Shown piece after piece: positions 10,483-21,765 of a stretch of 64,000 nucleotides of DNA. How positions within the stretch are numbered: the first letter of the stretch is position 1; each line of letters starts with the position of its first letter. Where the stretch lies: contig JAWHQI010000013.1 in NCBI GenBank assembly GCA_033032865.1, positions 6,944,001 to 7,008,000 of the forward strand, in the 5' to 3' direction. Both the position numbers and the translations under genes were made by a program. Below the pieces are notes generated by a model, which was given only the letters and a program-made list of their open reading frames with translations, was not told where the DNA came from and did no database searches. Source of the DNA: Dactylorhiza incarnata. Lineage: Eukaryota > Streptophyta > Magnoliopsida > Asparagales > Orchidaceae.

Positions 10483-13400
10483 TATAACGCCCCGAATTTT
10501 CTTATATTTATTTTAAATGGAAGTAATAATAATCATTTAAAATGAAATATTAATTCGAAGCTTTGATTTGAGGGCGTTACCGTTTCGTGTGCGTCGCCGT
10601 CTGGTGAGTTTGATGCTAGGTTATTCGTGAGTGCGTATTGGCAATTTTTATTTTTTTTTCATTTAGAAATATAGGTATATATACATATATATATGTAAAT
10701 ATCTGCATATATATATATGTAAATATATATGCATATATCTGCATATACAAATATATGTATTTATATATGTATATTGAATTCAGAGAGCTGTTCCCAATCT
10801 CCCCTTTCCTGTTTCTTTTTTCTTTCGATGCCTAGGAGGGTTAGGTCTTCGTCGGGCGAGTGTCGCGTGGCGCCGGAGCCGTCGGAGAAGGGGGGTTCGA
10901 GTTCGCCGGTGGCTTGTTTCGTCGCCGGAGAGGGGTTGCGGAGGATTCTAGTTGGCTTCGACGGTAGTGGTGAAGTCTCCCGGTCGTGGATTTCACTTCG
11001 ATGAGTGGCGTCTCCTCCCGAATCAGGCAAGAAAACCGCCTCTCCTTCTTCCCCTTTCGTTCCTTGTTTGAGATGGTTCATGATTTGTTATTCTAGGTTG
11101 GATTACCTGGGCTGTTGCATATAGATCTATAGAATTTTATTTTGGGGGGGATGCTATTTAAATTTTATTAACTGGGGGGCTGCTTCACTTGGTTCCAGTT
11201 TGGGTTTGCAAAGCATCATTGGGGGCTTCTTGGTAGAATTTTGTTTGGGGGGCTGTTTTATGAAATTTCGTTTGGGGGCTGCTTTTCAAAATTATATGTG
11301 GGCTGCTGTGCTTGGTCCCAGTCTGCTGCATTTAGTTCTATCAGAATTTTATTATGGGGGGCTGCCTTTTAGTATTCTGTATGGGGGGCTGCCTTATGGC
11401 ATTCTATTTTGGGGGCTGCCTTATGAAATTTTGTTTGGGGGCTGCTATAGGAAATTTTGTTTGGGGGCTGCCTTATGAAATTTTGTTTGGGGGCTGCTAT
11501 ATGAAATTGTTTTTGGGGGATGCCTTATGAAATTTTGTTTGGGGGCTGCTATATGAAATTTTGTTTGGGGGCTGCTATATGAAATTTTGTTTGGGGGCTG
11601 CTATATGAAATTTTGTTTGGGGGCTGCTTTATGAAATTTTATTTGGGGCTGGTTTGCATAATCCCAGTTAGGGGCTGCTATACTTCATTCCTGTTTGGAT
11701 TTATTTTGGGGCTGCCTTATAGAATTCTGTCGGGGGCTGCTATGTATTAACCAGTTGGGAATCTTAATTTGGGGGGTTATTGTATGCAATTAGAATCTTA
11801 GGAGCTGCTGTGTATATATATAATCTATTTGGGGGGCTGCTAAATATATATACATAATCTATTTCGGTTTGGGAATGTTGTATCCAACAATCATTCAGGA
11901 GTTATATTTATGAGATGATCATTCCGGTTTGGGGGCTGCTGTATGCATAGAAAATTTCTGGGGCTATATTTTAATCTATTCCGACTTTGGGGAATGTTGT
12001 ATGCAACTGAAATTTCAGGGGGGCTATATAAGATATTTTCTTTGGTTTCAAGGTGTTGTATATATAAACCTTTTTAGGAAGTTATTCTCGATATTATGTT
12101 CAATTATTGTCATATGTCTGGAGGGCCGCCTTCGAGTTGTAAGTCTTGATAATTCAAGTTGCGTAGTCGACACATAGCTCAAGTTTATTTCTGCTATATG
12201 TCATCTAATCGTTTCGGTTATACGGCCTGGGTGTAAGAGTATTCAGTTGTCAAGTTCGGCAGTTATTTAAAAGTTGGCTAAACTATAAGACCACTCATAG
12301 CCTCACTAGTAGCTTAGTTATTGAGGTATTTATTCGTTTTTGTATTAAGCCACACCGCGGCTTCAAATGAGTTTGGGTTAGTTTTGTTGGCTTCAGCTTT
12401 GATGGTTTGGCGGGCTAAAGTCCTCAGAAATTCGTGTAAATAACTCCTGATGGTTTGGGAGTAGTTAGATCTTAAATTCCACAGAAATTTTGCTTCCTAA
12501 TTCCCGACGGCTTAGGGAATTAGGTGCTGAATTTCCTGGGAATTTCCCCTGCTAGTTCTCAGTGACTCAACGAGGCTAGCAGTTGATCGAGAAGAGTATG
12601 TGTATGGGATTCTTTTGGCTTCTTTTCAGCATTTTTTTTGGAAACATAAATCCCCTTTTCCCCTGTGGTAAGGTTGCAGTTTTCCTTTCTTTTGTTAGCT
12701 GTAGCCCTTTTCTTTTGGATTGTCGGCTCTCTTCCTGCGGGTTGTGGTACTAGGCTCTCTTGTTGGTTGTTTCCTTCAAGTAGTAGTAGTCCCCTTGGCT
12801 TGATTTTGCTGGATGATTGAAAGTCCTTCATTTCAGTCCTTTCTTCTTCTTTGTCTGCCTAACCTGTTGATTTTAGGTTAGTGGCTATTGTGTTTCCCTT
12901 TTGGGTCTTGTTTGGTGTTCTGGGTTCTAGATTCCTGCTGTCATTCCCCTTAGAATCTGGATAGCTTCTATACCTGTTTAGTTACACTACCAGGTAGTCT
13001 GATAGGATTTACCTAGGTTTAGAAAGGTTTGCTCGCCCTAAGATCGTGCAACTATTTCTTCTTTTATGAAGTTCCCCGCCGACTTTAAAATGAAGTCTTC
13101 TAGTCAACTTTGATATAAGTCCTCCTCGTTGACTTGATATAAGTCTTTTCCCGTCGGCTCTTGTTGAGTTTCCTATCGATTTCATCGCTCATTCTGAATT
13201 GTTTCCTCAAATATCTATATGTTCTTCCGTCGGGTGTTCCCGGGTATCTTAAGCGTTGTTATCAAACCTTTTAAGTCCCTTTGGCTGAGACTTTTGATAA
13301 AGCTATGCTATATTATTGAGTTACCCTATATTTGGTTAGTGTTCATTTGTGGTGTCTTGTCGTGCCTTATTCATCATACTGTTACAAGAAGATCGTTTGG

Positions 13401-15018
13401 AGTCAAGTTTGGACTCACCAAGTATTTTCTTTTGACCTTTGAGTGTTGTTCTGGTGTTTGGCCTTTGTGTTAAGTTACCTTCGTCTTGTTCCGACACCAA
13501 GCCTTGCATGGTGTCGTCTTTCTAAAATCTTCGACCGGGTTGTAAGTTAAATGTTAATCTATAGATTAATTGCCGTATCTGGTGCTTTCTGATCCTCTCG
13601 TCTTGAGTTGTGGTTACAACTATCTGAAATCCTGTTCCCCCGCCTGGCACTCCTCTGTTTGCTATGTTGGATTTATGAGCTAAGTATGCAATTCTCCGGG
13701 ATAGTTTTGGTGAGTGGTTCTTGATCTCTATGATCTTCGTTGTCTGATGTTCTGAGTGTTCTCTGGTGACCTGCACTGAGGTTTATTTATATACTTCTAT
13801 ATATACATATACTTATATATATGATTATGCACCCCTGCTTCTGGTGCTATGTGTGAGTTTGTTGAGCGTGTGAGCTAAAAGTCACCGCCACAGCGCCTCT
13901 TTTGGGCTGTTGGTTTGGGTGGATTGGAGTCACCGCCGCAGCACTCCTATTTGGTTTTTGGGCTGCGGGCGTTTGTGGAAGATACCACCGTCGCAGTGCC
14001 TTCTTTTGGGGGACGCTCTTCCCTCGAGCTGATTAGTCTCAAGCGCTTATAATCATATATGCTTATATATGTGTATTATGATATTATATGTATAACCACC
14101 ACCTCCGAGCCGCATTTGCGGACAAGTGGTTGGCTTTGATTGTTTTGTCTAATACCTTCTGGTAAAGGCTTTTCCTCCTACCGAGTGCACTCGTTTGAGC
14201 TGACTCGAGTTGTTGTTAGATTATAGATGTTTATTTGCTTAGTTCTCCTTTCTGCAACCTTTTATTTCTGATTGCTGCTAATCTTGGTTTTCTTGCACCC
14301 TTTGGGTTGAGGCATTCTTTTCTTATGAATGTCTCAGGTTCAGGTCTTTAGCTGACGCGGGAGTTAGAGCGGTGTCATTCATTTTTCCTGTCGAGGCCTT
14401 TCCTCTCTTCTAGGTAAGGGGCAGTTCTTTAATTGTTGCCCTCTTTTAGATGTTTTCTTTCTTTTCTATGGGCTCGGGTCAGTTGGTGACGCCCATAGCT
14501 CTAGTTTTCTTGTGCTAGTTTACTTGCTAGTTGTTTTGCTGTTACTTTCAGGTTGTTTACCAACTTGCTCTCTGGGAAGCTTTATGCTAGGATGCATTAG
14601 TTACTTTATTGGTATAAAAATGTCATTTCCTGCATATCATGATTTTAAATAAATGTCACATACTTTGAAGATCGTAGAAATTCCTTTCTTACTACATTAA
14701 ACATAGATTTATGCATATCATTTCTTGGATGTTGATCTTCATGCTCATGTAGGCTAAAACGAACCTATTTTCTGCTGCGTATGTATAGTTTTCTACTTGT
14801 GGACTAGATGATCCACCGGACCGAGGGACATGGTCTTAAGCTAAAATGTAAAATTCCCTTTTTAATCCAAGCACATTTATGTCTTTTATAAAATAATCGT
14901 AAGGAGTGTTTGCCTGAGCGTCGGTAGTTGTCCCCTGCTTGACGTGGCATCATAGCGCGTATTTTCCCTTTGCTCTGATAATATTTATTAAATTTGTGGG
15001 AAAATGCGGGTTGAGACA
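10483..15018 (+). mobile_element. Large solo LTR (4536 bp), probably chromovirus-type
   Basis: Inserted in the copia integrase with a perfect 5-bp duplication, aactc (10478-10482 and 15019-15023). It starts TATAACGCCCCGAATTTTC, one base from the TGTAACGCCCCG start common in plant chromoviruses, and ends GGTTGAGACA. I see no second copy of either end inside, no PBS and no coding domain, so it is best read as one LTR left by LTR-LTR recombination. It contains AT-rich DNA (10664-10775), a G-rich 26-bp repeat (11140-11900) and a threefold 'CACCGYCGCAGY' repeat at 13880-14010. The chromovirus label is inference from the termini. Confidence 0.75.
11140..11900 (+). repeat. G-rich tandem repeat, 26-bp period core
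   Basis: The cleanest units (about 11420-11650) are GAAATTTTGTTTGGGGGCTGCTATAT repeated every 26 bp with few changes; degenerate units with 'TTTGGGGGGCTGC' extend on both sides. The ORF across it is an artefact of the repeat. Regular G5-G6 runs give it G-quadruplex potential on this strand. Confidence 0.85.
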
Positions 15019-15022
15019 AACT

Positions 15023-15043
15023 CCCCCCCCCCCCCCCCCCCCC
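15023..15043. repeat. Poly-C tract (C21)
   Basis: Falls at the Gly-Gly codons after the second catalytic Asp of copia integrase (poly-G on the coding strand) and abuts the solo LTR target duplication. Expansion of a short GG-Gly run by slippage is likely; the exact length may be unreliable. Confidence 0.8.
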
Positions 15044-15552
15044 ATTGTCAGTTCTCAGCTTCTTTATCCGCAGACTTAGCTGACCCTCCACTAGCTCCTT
15101 GAATTCCACAAACTTGGCAAATGCCTCCGCCTTCTCCTTCAAGAAATAAACCCAGACATATTTGGTGTAATCGTCGTTCAACACCAGCATATACCTGCTG
15201 CCTCTGAGGCTTGGGGTAGCAGTCGGTCCCATCAAGTCACCGTGGATACACTCCAACGACACACTACTCCTTGTCTGCGACTTATCAAATGGTAGTCGAT
15301 GAGACTTGCCGAACTGACATCTCACACAAACATGACCATCACCATAGGAAGATAGACTAGGCAGGCCCTTGACCAGACCTTTCATCGCCATAGCCTTCAA
15401 CTTATACATCCCTACATGAACCAACCTCTCATGCCGTATGACGGCACTATCATTGGTCCCATTTTGCCAACATAAGAACTTGTCGATAAAACGAAGAAGT
15501 CTTTTGCCCTTCTCCCGACATGAACGACTTCCGCCTTTACCGCCTCCACGTT
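15024..15552 (-). pseudogene. Copia integrase, N-terminal part
   Basis: Contains the HHCC zinc region ('RHERLVHVGMYKLK', then 'CVRCQFGKSHRLPF'). The first catalytic Asp is in 'IHGDLMGP' and the second in 'LRTDN', which runs straight into the poly-G tract. The third catalytic residue is in the other half at 9663-10482. Integrase would insert the cDNA into the host chromosome, making 5-bp duplications. Confidence 0.85.
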
Positions 15553-15828
15553 TCAAAGAAACCTCACTTCTGTTGGACCAAACAGAATGTGATACCCAGC
15601 GTCTACGACGTTGGTCACAGAGAAGAGGTTTTTTCTCATTCCGGGCACATGATAGACACTCTTCAAAGTTAGTGCCCCCCTATCACTGCCCAAGAAAACA
15701 ACCCCCACCTTCTCGACACTATGCACAGTATTATCAGCAGTTATGATGGCATCATTAGCTGAGTAAGGCTGTGCTGAAGAAAGCTTCGACTCATCCCCGG
15801 TGAGGTGATGACCACACCCCGAGTCCAC
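15553..15828 (-). pseudogene. Copia aspartic protease
   Basis: The segment 'DSGCGHHLTGDESKL' is the copia protease active-site loop (DSGC form), followed by 'VYHVPGMRKNLFSV', the conserved end of the domain. It lies directly before integrase, as in other copia polyproteins, and is open over 91 codons. Confidence 0.85.
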
Positions 15829-16845
15829 GATCCAGTCCTCTTGATAGTTGATAGGAGCCGCAACTTTGACAGAAGCCGAGAAGGCTCCTCCCCATCCTCC
15901 ATCATTTTGCCTGGCCTAAGCTTCCTCCTTTCCTGCAGCAGCATGCCCTGGCTGAAGAGTCACCCGACAATCCTTCCTGATGTGACCAAGATTTCCGCAT
16001 CTGAAGCATTTGGGTCCTTCTCCCTTCTTCTTCCCTTCAGCCTTAGGAGCATAGCCCCTCTCCTGCTATCCAGAAGTTGAAGGCCCATTGCCTCCAGCGG
16101 TCTTCTTCTTCTTATCCCATTTCTTCTTCTTCCCGGTGAAGAGAACCTCGCCTTCTCCCCCAGACACTGACACCCCCGCCATCTGCCTTGCAAGGCTCTC
16201 CTGCGATGTAAGCAGATTCTCCAGCTCCAACAGAGATGGCTGATTTGCCCAACCCTGCACCGACATCACAAAGTCCACATACTCCTTCCGCACGCCGCGG
16301 ATGATGTGCCTCTTCAACTTCGCCTTAGAAATTAGCTCATCAGGATCCAGTGCTGAAATCTCAGTGCACAGGTTCTTCATCTTCAGGAAGAACGTTGAGA
16401 TAGAAAGATCACCTTGAGCCGACCTAGCCAGCTCATTTTCCAGCAATTGAAGCCTCGCTACATTCTTCTTGTTAAACAGCCCGTCCAGGGCTCTCCAGAT
16501 CTCGGCAGCTGATCCACACCCTAAGATGTGATCGAATAGGTCAGGTGATATTGCCCTTTTCAGAGTGAACTCTGCTTTCGCATTGATCCTCCTCCAATTC
16601 CTCACCTCATGACCATTATCCCCAACTGGGACAACTTCCTCCGTATTATCTCCTCCAACAACCTACCAAAGGCCCTCCCCCAGAAGATAACTCTGCATGC
16701 ACGACTTCCACTTCTTGAAGTTAGTCGACGTGAGCATCTCAATTCCAAGACCTCTTGCAAAACCTGCTTCCATGACTCTACCACTGGTTCCTTCTTCACA
16801 AAGGCGATGACATCTTTAAGTTGTTCACTGCTCTATCCTCTCCAA
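15829..16845 (-). pseudogene. Copia gag with CCHC knuckle
   Basis: Frame 16605-16066 has the copia gag core ('EIWRALDGLFNKKN', 'LENELARSAQGDLSISTFFL'). A stop at about 16064-16066 is followed by a CX2CX4HX4C knuckle ('CFRCGNLGHIRKDC', about 15973-16014). The gag start, near 16830-16600, is shifted in frame: the 'W-K' and 'YLLG' type segment is seen only in a different frame. The ATG in use is therefore unclear. Confidence 0.8.
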
Positions 16846-16849
16846 CCTA

Positions 16850-16861
16850 GCTCTGATACCA
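16850..16861 (-). other. Primer-binding site, initiator tRNA-Met type
   Basis: The minus strand reads TGGTATCAGAGC, the standard copia PBS, directly abutting the 5' LTR. Confidence 0.9.
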
Positions 16862-19057
16862 TGTGAAATTTTCCGTAGATCTAGGAGTGAGCAGGAATCA
16901 TACAACTTAAAGTTATTGCCAACAACCAGAAGCACACGAAGCAGCACAATTTTTATTGATGATAACAAAAGTCTTCATTACAGAGCGAGGTATACATGAT
17001 GAGACATGATTTCGCCAGTACACAAAACCAAAAGGAAATTACAATGCTGAAGGAAATATAACCATTGGTCTGAAACTCTGAGACCGCCTGACCGCACGAC
17101 CTGGCTGTTCGCACGACTAGAAAATGAGACCGTGCGAACACACACTGCCGGCGACTTGAACAACACCAACTGAGAACTCCGCGACCTCCCGATCTCCACT
17201 GATTCTCCCAAACTCCAGCAACCCGCACTGCAAGCTGCGAGACTGCTCGAACACCTTTAGAAGAAGAGGTGACCGCTGCTGCCCACAGAATCCGCAGAAG
17301 CTGCACAAGGAAAGTTCAATCAGCTAACCGGCCAATCACAAAAAGAGACCGCAAGAAATAGGCGTGAGCTCAGCTTACACTTGGTGCAATTAATTTTGCT
17401 GCTACAGTGGCTCCTATTTATAGGCGTGATACCAGATCCAGTCACCACCCTATGAGATAGAGTCGCCGCCCTGACCGTGCGACCAAGACCGGTCAACCCG
17501 CGCGGTCAGCAGATCGCTCTACGCCTGTGATCTCGCCGACTTCAACCCGGACTGGAGATCGCCACTCCTCCAAGAAGCTGCGCGATCATGACAACTCGCC
17601 CGGTCATGACGCCCACCACCTGTGTTCACAACACAAGACCTCCTCCGGAGACCGCGAACACAGCCAAGTCGACCAAGGCAAGAACCCGCCAAGCCGACTA
17701 ACACCAGTGTCCGCATACACCAGCAGATCGACAAGGGATCATCTTATGCGAACACAGAAAGGAGACCGCGCGACTAAGAGAGCCTTAGTCCGCGTGCACC
17801 AACAAGAACCCGGCCAGTCACCAGACCGGACTGCCGGATACCAGAACACCAACCCTCGACACCTTGGACTTAGAGAACAGCGGTCAGGCCAGATAGTGTT
17901 GGAGTTTCTGAGGTGATCTCAAAGCAATCAATAGTTAGTCTTGCTGCCAACGCAATATGAGCCTATAGGGTCGCACATAAAAGCGTTTGGAGAAATTGGA
18001 GAAAGGATTGTGTTGGCCTAACTCATATTGGATATGAGTGGAGGACCAATCCTGTGACTGCTTGGAATCAAGTTGAGAATGTCTCAAGAGGGAAATCGTT
18101 TAAAGTGTTTAAACGAACGGATTTACACTAGGTAATTCGGCTAAAGGCATTAACCGAATTCGACTAAAGGGTTTAGACGAATTCGGCTAATGGCATTAAC
18201 CGAATTCGCCTAAAGGCTTTAGACAAATTCGGCTAATGGCAAATTCGACGAAAGGGTTTCGCCGAATTTATATATCCGAATTTATATAGTCGAATTCGTC
18301 GAAATGGTTTCGCCGAATTCGGTTATAGTGATTAGTCGAATTCGGTTAATGTGATTAGTCGAATTCGGCGAATGTAAATATGGATAGAATTTCTGTATTT
18401 TCTCTCTGGTCTGTGGATAGCCTATTTTATGCCTTGCGTATAAAAGGAACGGTTTAGGGCTTCGGAACGAGACGGTTTTTGTCGATCCCTTTTGCGAGAC
18501 AACAGACGACGGGAGTGTTCCGACTATTCTCGTTCTGTCCGCCGATCGTCATTCCGCCGCCGCTGGTCGCCACCGCCATCGGTAGCCGCCTCCCCTGGAT
18601 CGGATCTAGCAGTCTGTGGGGACGTTGAGAGCTTCCTTCTCCGACCTAGTTCTTGTGCGACAAGAAGCTCGGGTTCTTCATCGCTTGTGTGGACTTCTGT
18701 AGAGGGATCGATCTATTTCGATCCTTGAAGAACACAAAGGCAGATTTCGGATTTCTCTTGGAGCACCTTGGTTGAGTATTGACTCAATCCCGCGAAGGTA
18801 TATTGTATTTGCTTTCTTATTCTCTTAAATCATGAAAATCGCAAGATCCGTTGATCTCTTTTTGGGTTGTTCTTGTTCTTTTCCGCTGCGCATATTCGAT
18901 GTGTCATCCCTTATGAAGGGGTATAGAAAACCCAACAGATAGACCTGCGGCTAGACCGAATAGGTCAGACCGCAGAGAGAGACCACAAGACCACGCGGTT
19001 AGCGAGACCGCGCGACCTCCCCCCAGACCGCCAACTTCCACTTCAACATTTTCAACA
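16862..19057 (-). repeat. 5' LTR of copia element, interrupted
   Basis: Same ends as 6998-8142 (TGTGAAATT...TTTTCAACA). After removing the solo LTR and one target duplication (1046 bp) it is 1150 bp, against 1145 bp for the partner. TATA box near 17415-17422 on the minus strand, with the same GACCGC word cluster upstream. Confidence 0.9.
17897..18937 (+). mobile_element. Solo copia-type LTR (1041 bp)
   Basis: Starts TGTTGGAGTTTC, ends ACCCAACA, and is flanked by a perfect 5-bp duplication, gatag (17892-17896 and 18938-18942). Contains a TATA box (TATAAAAG, 18439-18446). Upstream (18120-18370) is a run of about 25-bp imperfect repeats built on AATTCGGCTAA and AATTCGNC words. No internal region or PBS, hence a solo LTR. 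The 78-codon frame at 18492 has no recognisable domain. Confidence 0.9.
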
Positions 19058-19448
19058 GCCTCAAGGCGAGTGCGAGCCTCATTTGCAAAGCACTCGCTCG
19101 CTTAGGAGTGCGAGTGCGCGGGAGGCCAAGACGAGTGAGGACGGAACCCCACTCGCCAAGCAAGCCAAGTATCGGGCAAGTTGTGCCCCTACGGCCCGCC
19201 CGCCCAGTGGAGCCTAGCGCGCGAGAAGTCAGCCGAGTGGTACCTTCACGGACCACTCGCCCGGAAGGCTATAATGAGGAAATTACCTAGATACCCTTTG
19301 TGGGTTGCCAATAGCCCTTCAGGATAGCGGAGTTTGGCTGTTTGCATACCAATTTGGGGTGCAATTAGTAAAACTAAAAGGTAGATTTACGCTATTTATA
19401 GATCAGACTAGAAAAACTATAAATAGACCCATAAGGGCACCTTGGAGG
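19058..19448 (+). repeat. 391-bp direct repeat, right copy (U3/TATA of gypsy-like LTR)
   Basis: Equal in length to 6607-6997. TATA box TATAAATA at 19418-19425. Continues without a break into R/U5-like sequence at 19449, whereas the left copy is cut by the copia element at its last base. Confidence 0.8.
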
Positions 19449-19517
19449 GGATCCGATCTTTTGGGCTCTCTCCTTCTAGATTGTTTTGGTTGCCTCGTAT
19501 TGCCCTCCAAGGTGCCC
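19435..19517. repeat. 15-bp perfect inverted repeat downstream of TATA
   Basis: GGGCACCTTGGAGGG (19435-19449) pairs perfectly with CCCTCCAAGGTGCCC (19503-19517), with a 53-base loop. It starts 10 bp after the TATA box, so it would fall around the RNA start. The left copia junction (6997) lies inside the equivalent arm. Confidence 0.8.
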
Positions 19518-20435
19518 AGTTCAGCATTGGTTTGGATGGGGAAGCTCTCTAAGATCTTCCGGGTGTGTGGCGGGACCTCCTCGCTACAACTTTGGGTCTA
19601 TTTGTTTTTCTTTATCCACAATCAAGAGTATCAGTGAGGGAGAAGTATGTGTGGGCTACAACCCCCAGTGGGTCTGAACTCAAGAGACTGGTCGACGGTT
19701 TCAACATTATCCATGATAAATTTCTTCCGACTTTTGATATGTCAACAATTTTTTTGAATTTTAGGCTCTAGTAGATTTTGTGGAAATATGGTGCTGTTAA
19801 GGACTAGATCTTTCCTAGCATACCTTTATTTGTGTCAATAGTTATCTGCCTTGGGATAGATTAGTTCTTAATGTAGATGGCTTTTAGCACCAATTTCTGT
19901 TTAGTTTCATTTCTTGCTTTTATTGTAGAATGTTTAGAATTTTCAAAGCTTTTAGGACCTTTTAAATCCACATTTCTCAGTTGGTATTAATGATTAATGT
20001 ATTTGCTGAAAGCCTTTGAATCAAATCTTTGAGAATGATATTTGTGATATTACTAATAAATAATTCTGCACAAAATTGCACTCCTTAAATTCTTTTCGTT
20101 GATTTATTGAAGTTTCATGATATATAGGTTTCGCCGCTTTTCGTTCAACTCAAACACATGAATTGTTTTTTGCGAGCATCTATCCAGCAGTATTGCATTC
20201 CATGATGGCTAATTCTGTCGGTATAAGTTTCTCTACCCCTATGACCTTCTCATGGAATAAATTTGAGCATATTGATTTAGTTTTCCTTTTTTCATGGATT
20301 AGGGTGCTAGTATTGTTAATACGAGCGTGGATTCAAAATTTCACTTACACTTGAGGAATCATCCAAGCCCTCACAAATAGATGTTGGAAAACAATTTATC
20401 ACAAACAATTTTTTTCCTAGTAAATAAGATTTAAT
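19449..20435 (+). other. Decayed LTR R/U5, then AT-rich DNA without a gene
   Basis: To about 19700 the sequence resembles the R/U5 part of the Tat-like LTRs in this window (a 'GGGACCTCC...GGGTC' segment as at 31950-31975). From there to 20435 it is AT-rich with no open frame of interest; I see nothing recognisable in it. Confidence 0.4.
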
Positions 20436-21048
20436 TGAATGGGCTAGCAATGTAGCTACACGACTTGGCTTCGTAATTATCATAAAGAGAGCCGATCCAC
20501 TTACATATAGGCCAAAGCCTCAGGTCAAACTTGGATGTGATAGAGGCGGTTGTACTCGTGCTAGCCAGAATACGAAATGTTGTGTTAAAAATTTAAGGAA
20601 GAGTAGCTCCATGAGTTGTGGTTGCCCATTTTGTTTATAGGGACAAAAAGTCATGGGACTAAATGAGTGGATGTAAGAAGTTAAATGTGATGAGAACTAT
20701 TTGTAAGGAAAAAGTTAAACTTCATAGGAAGGAGTTGGCGGGTGGAACCCAATTCCAGTTTCTTTACAAATGCATTAGTCAAGCTGGATATGTCAGTTAC
20801 AATATCGTGAATAGAATCACTAATAGCTTGGAGAGTTTATTCTTTACACATCCTACAGCTGTACACCTTTGCAAATTATTTTCAGATTTCTTTATCATGG
20901 ATTGTACATACAAAATAAATCGATATCAGTTGCCACAATTCTCTATAGTTGGCATGTTGTTTACCAATATGTCTTTCTTTCCTCGTTTGCTTTTATGTGT
21001 AATAAAACAAAATCAAGTTATATATGTTCTCTCTAATTTTTAAAGGTA
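20436..21048 (+). pseudogene. MULE/FAR1-type transposase fragment
   Basis: First part (20436-20640): 'EWASNVATRLGFVIIIKRAD' then 'LGCDRGG' and 'SMSCGCPF', the layout of the FAR1-like DNA-binding domain (WxxxxGF, C-x-RGG, CGCPF). Second part (20663-21000): 'LFFTHPTAVHLCKLFSDFF' followed by 'IMDCTYKINRYQLPQFSIVG', the start of the MULE transposase catalytic domain, including the conserved Asp in the MDCTYKTN-type motif. Parts of the zinc region and all the rest of the catalytic domain are missing. No terminal inverted repeats seen. It is cut off by the Tat-like LTR near 21173. Family recognition is from motif memory. Confidence 0.7.
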
Positions 21049-21172
21049 TTCTCGATCAGAGTTCTATACCAAATGTATTGTCCGTAGACAGGGAAATTGC
21101 ATTAATGAATGTGCTAAAATTGTTTTTCCTCATTCTAAGATCATTTTATGTCAAGTTCACATACACTGTAAT

Positions 21173-21725
21173 TGTATAAACTATATTCGTCGAGGGTAGG
21201 CCTATTTGTGCCACGTAGGTAGAAGTCAAAGTCAAAGACCAAGACAACTCAACGAACTAGAGCATTTGAAGGCCAAGTGTGAGTATCGTAGTTACTCATC
21301 AGGTATGCGACGTCGACGACATCCCGATAGTATGATGAGATCCTTCCATATCGTCAGGTTAATATATGCAACCTCCTCAGAATTTGTCTATAAATAGGAC
21401 CTCAAGGGTACCAAAAATAACACCTCTTTTGGAGACACATGTGCTCTCTTAAAATCTTGACCCCCTCCCTTTGCTAGTGGATACTCATTAAGTGGTGCCT
21501 CCCTCGTACCTCGCTCAAACATTTTTGGTTGTGGAGGAGAAGTTTCTCCCAAATTTCTGGTTACATTGTGGGACCTCCCTGTTGAAGCACCTAGGGTCTG
21601 TTTGTAGCTATTTCTCACTTTTCTTAGCTTTAGCTTTCAGATCTGAGTAGCTGGACTGTGGATTAGTAGCCTCAGGATGCCTTTTGTTCCGAACATTTGG
21701 AGTTGGAATTTTTTTTGGCTTCAAA
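21173..21725 (+). repeat. Tat-like LTR of element C
   Basis: Aligns with 31438-32097 over the '(A)TTCGTCGAGGGT' start, 'AGAAGTCAAAGTCAAAG', the TATA region (CTATAAATAGGACC, near 21390), 'GGTTGTGGAGG' and the end 'GGCTTCAAAACTTTGGTGCGGTGAGC'. Edges are approximate because the copy is diverged. Confidence 0.65.
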
Positions 21726-21765
21726 ACTTTGGTGCGGTGAGCGTGGACTGTAGTCAGAGGAGGAA

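Larger units (their letters stand above)
6998..19057 (-). mobile_element. Ty1/copia retrotransposon, minus strand, with two nested insertions
   Basis: Order on the minus strand: 5' LTR (16862-19057, interrupted), PBS (16850-16861), gag, protease, integrase, RT, RNase H, PPT (8143-8151), 3' LTR (6998-8142). Removing the insertions leaves an element of about 6.5 kb. Both LTRs are about 1.15 kb and similar (a few percent different by eye). No 5-bp target duplication is present: the flanks are ggagg and gcctc. Instead 391-bp direct repeats flank the element. Stops in pol, an insertion in integrase and one in the 5' LTR make it non-autonomous. Confidence 0.9.

Noticed and set aside
11200..11478. 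Plus-strand 92-codon frame across the G-rich repeat
   Set aside because: The translation is a repetitive Gly/Leu/Phe-rich product of the 26-bp units; non-coding LTR.
10483..15018. Full-length element with short LTRs instead of a solo LTR
   Set aside because: Neither end sequence recurs inside, there is no PBS or PPT and no coding domain.
7253..17308. Cys-rich small ORF pairs at 7089-7444 and 16953-17308
   Set aside because: They are the same LTR region of the two copia LTRs, in antisense-like or alternative frames.
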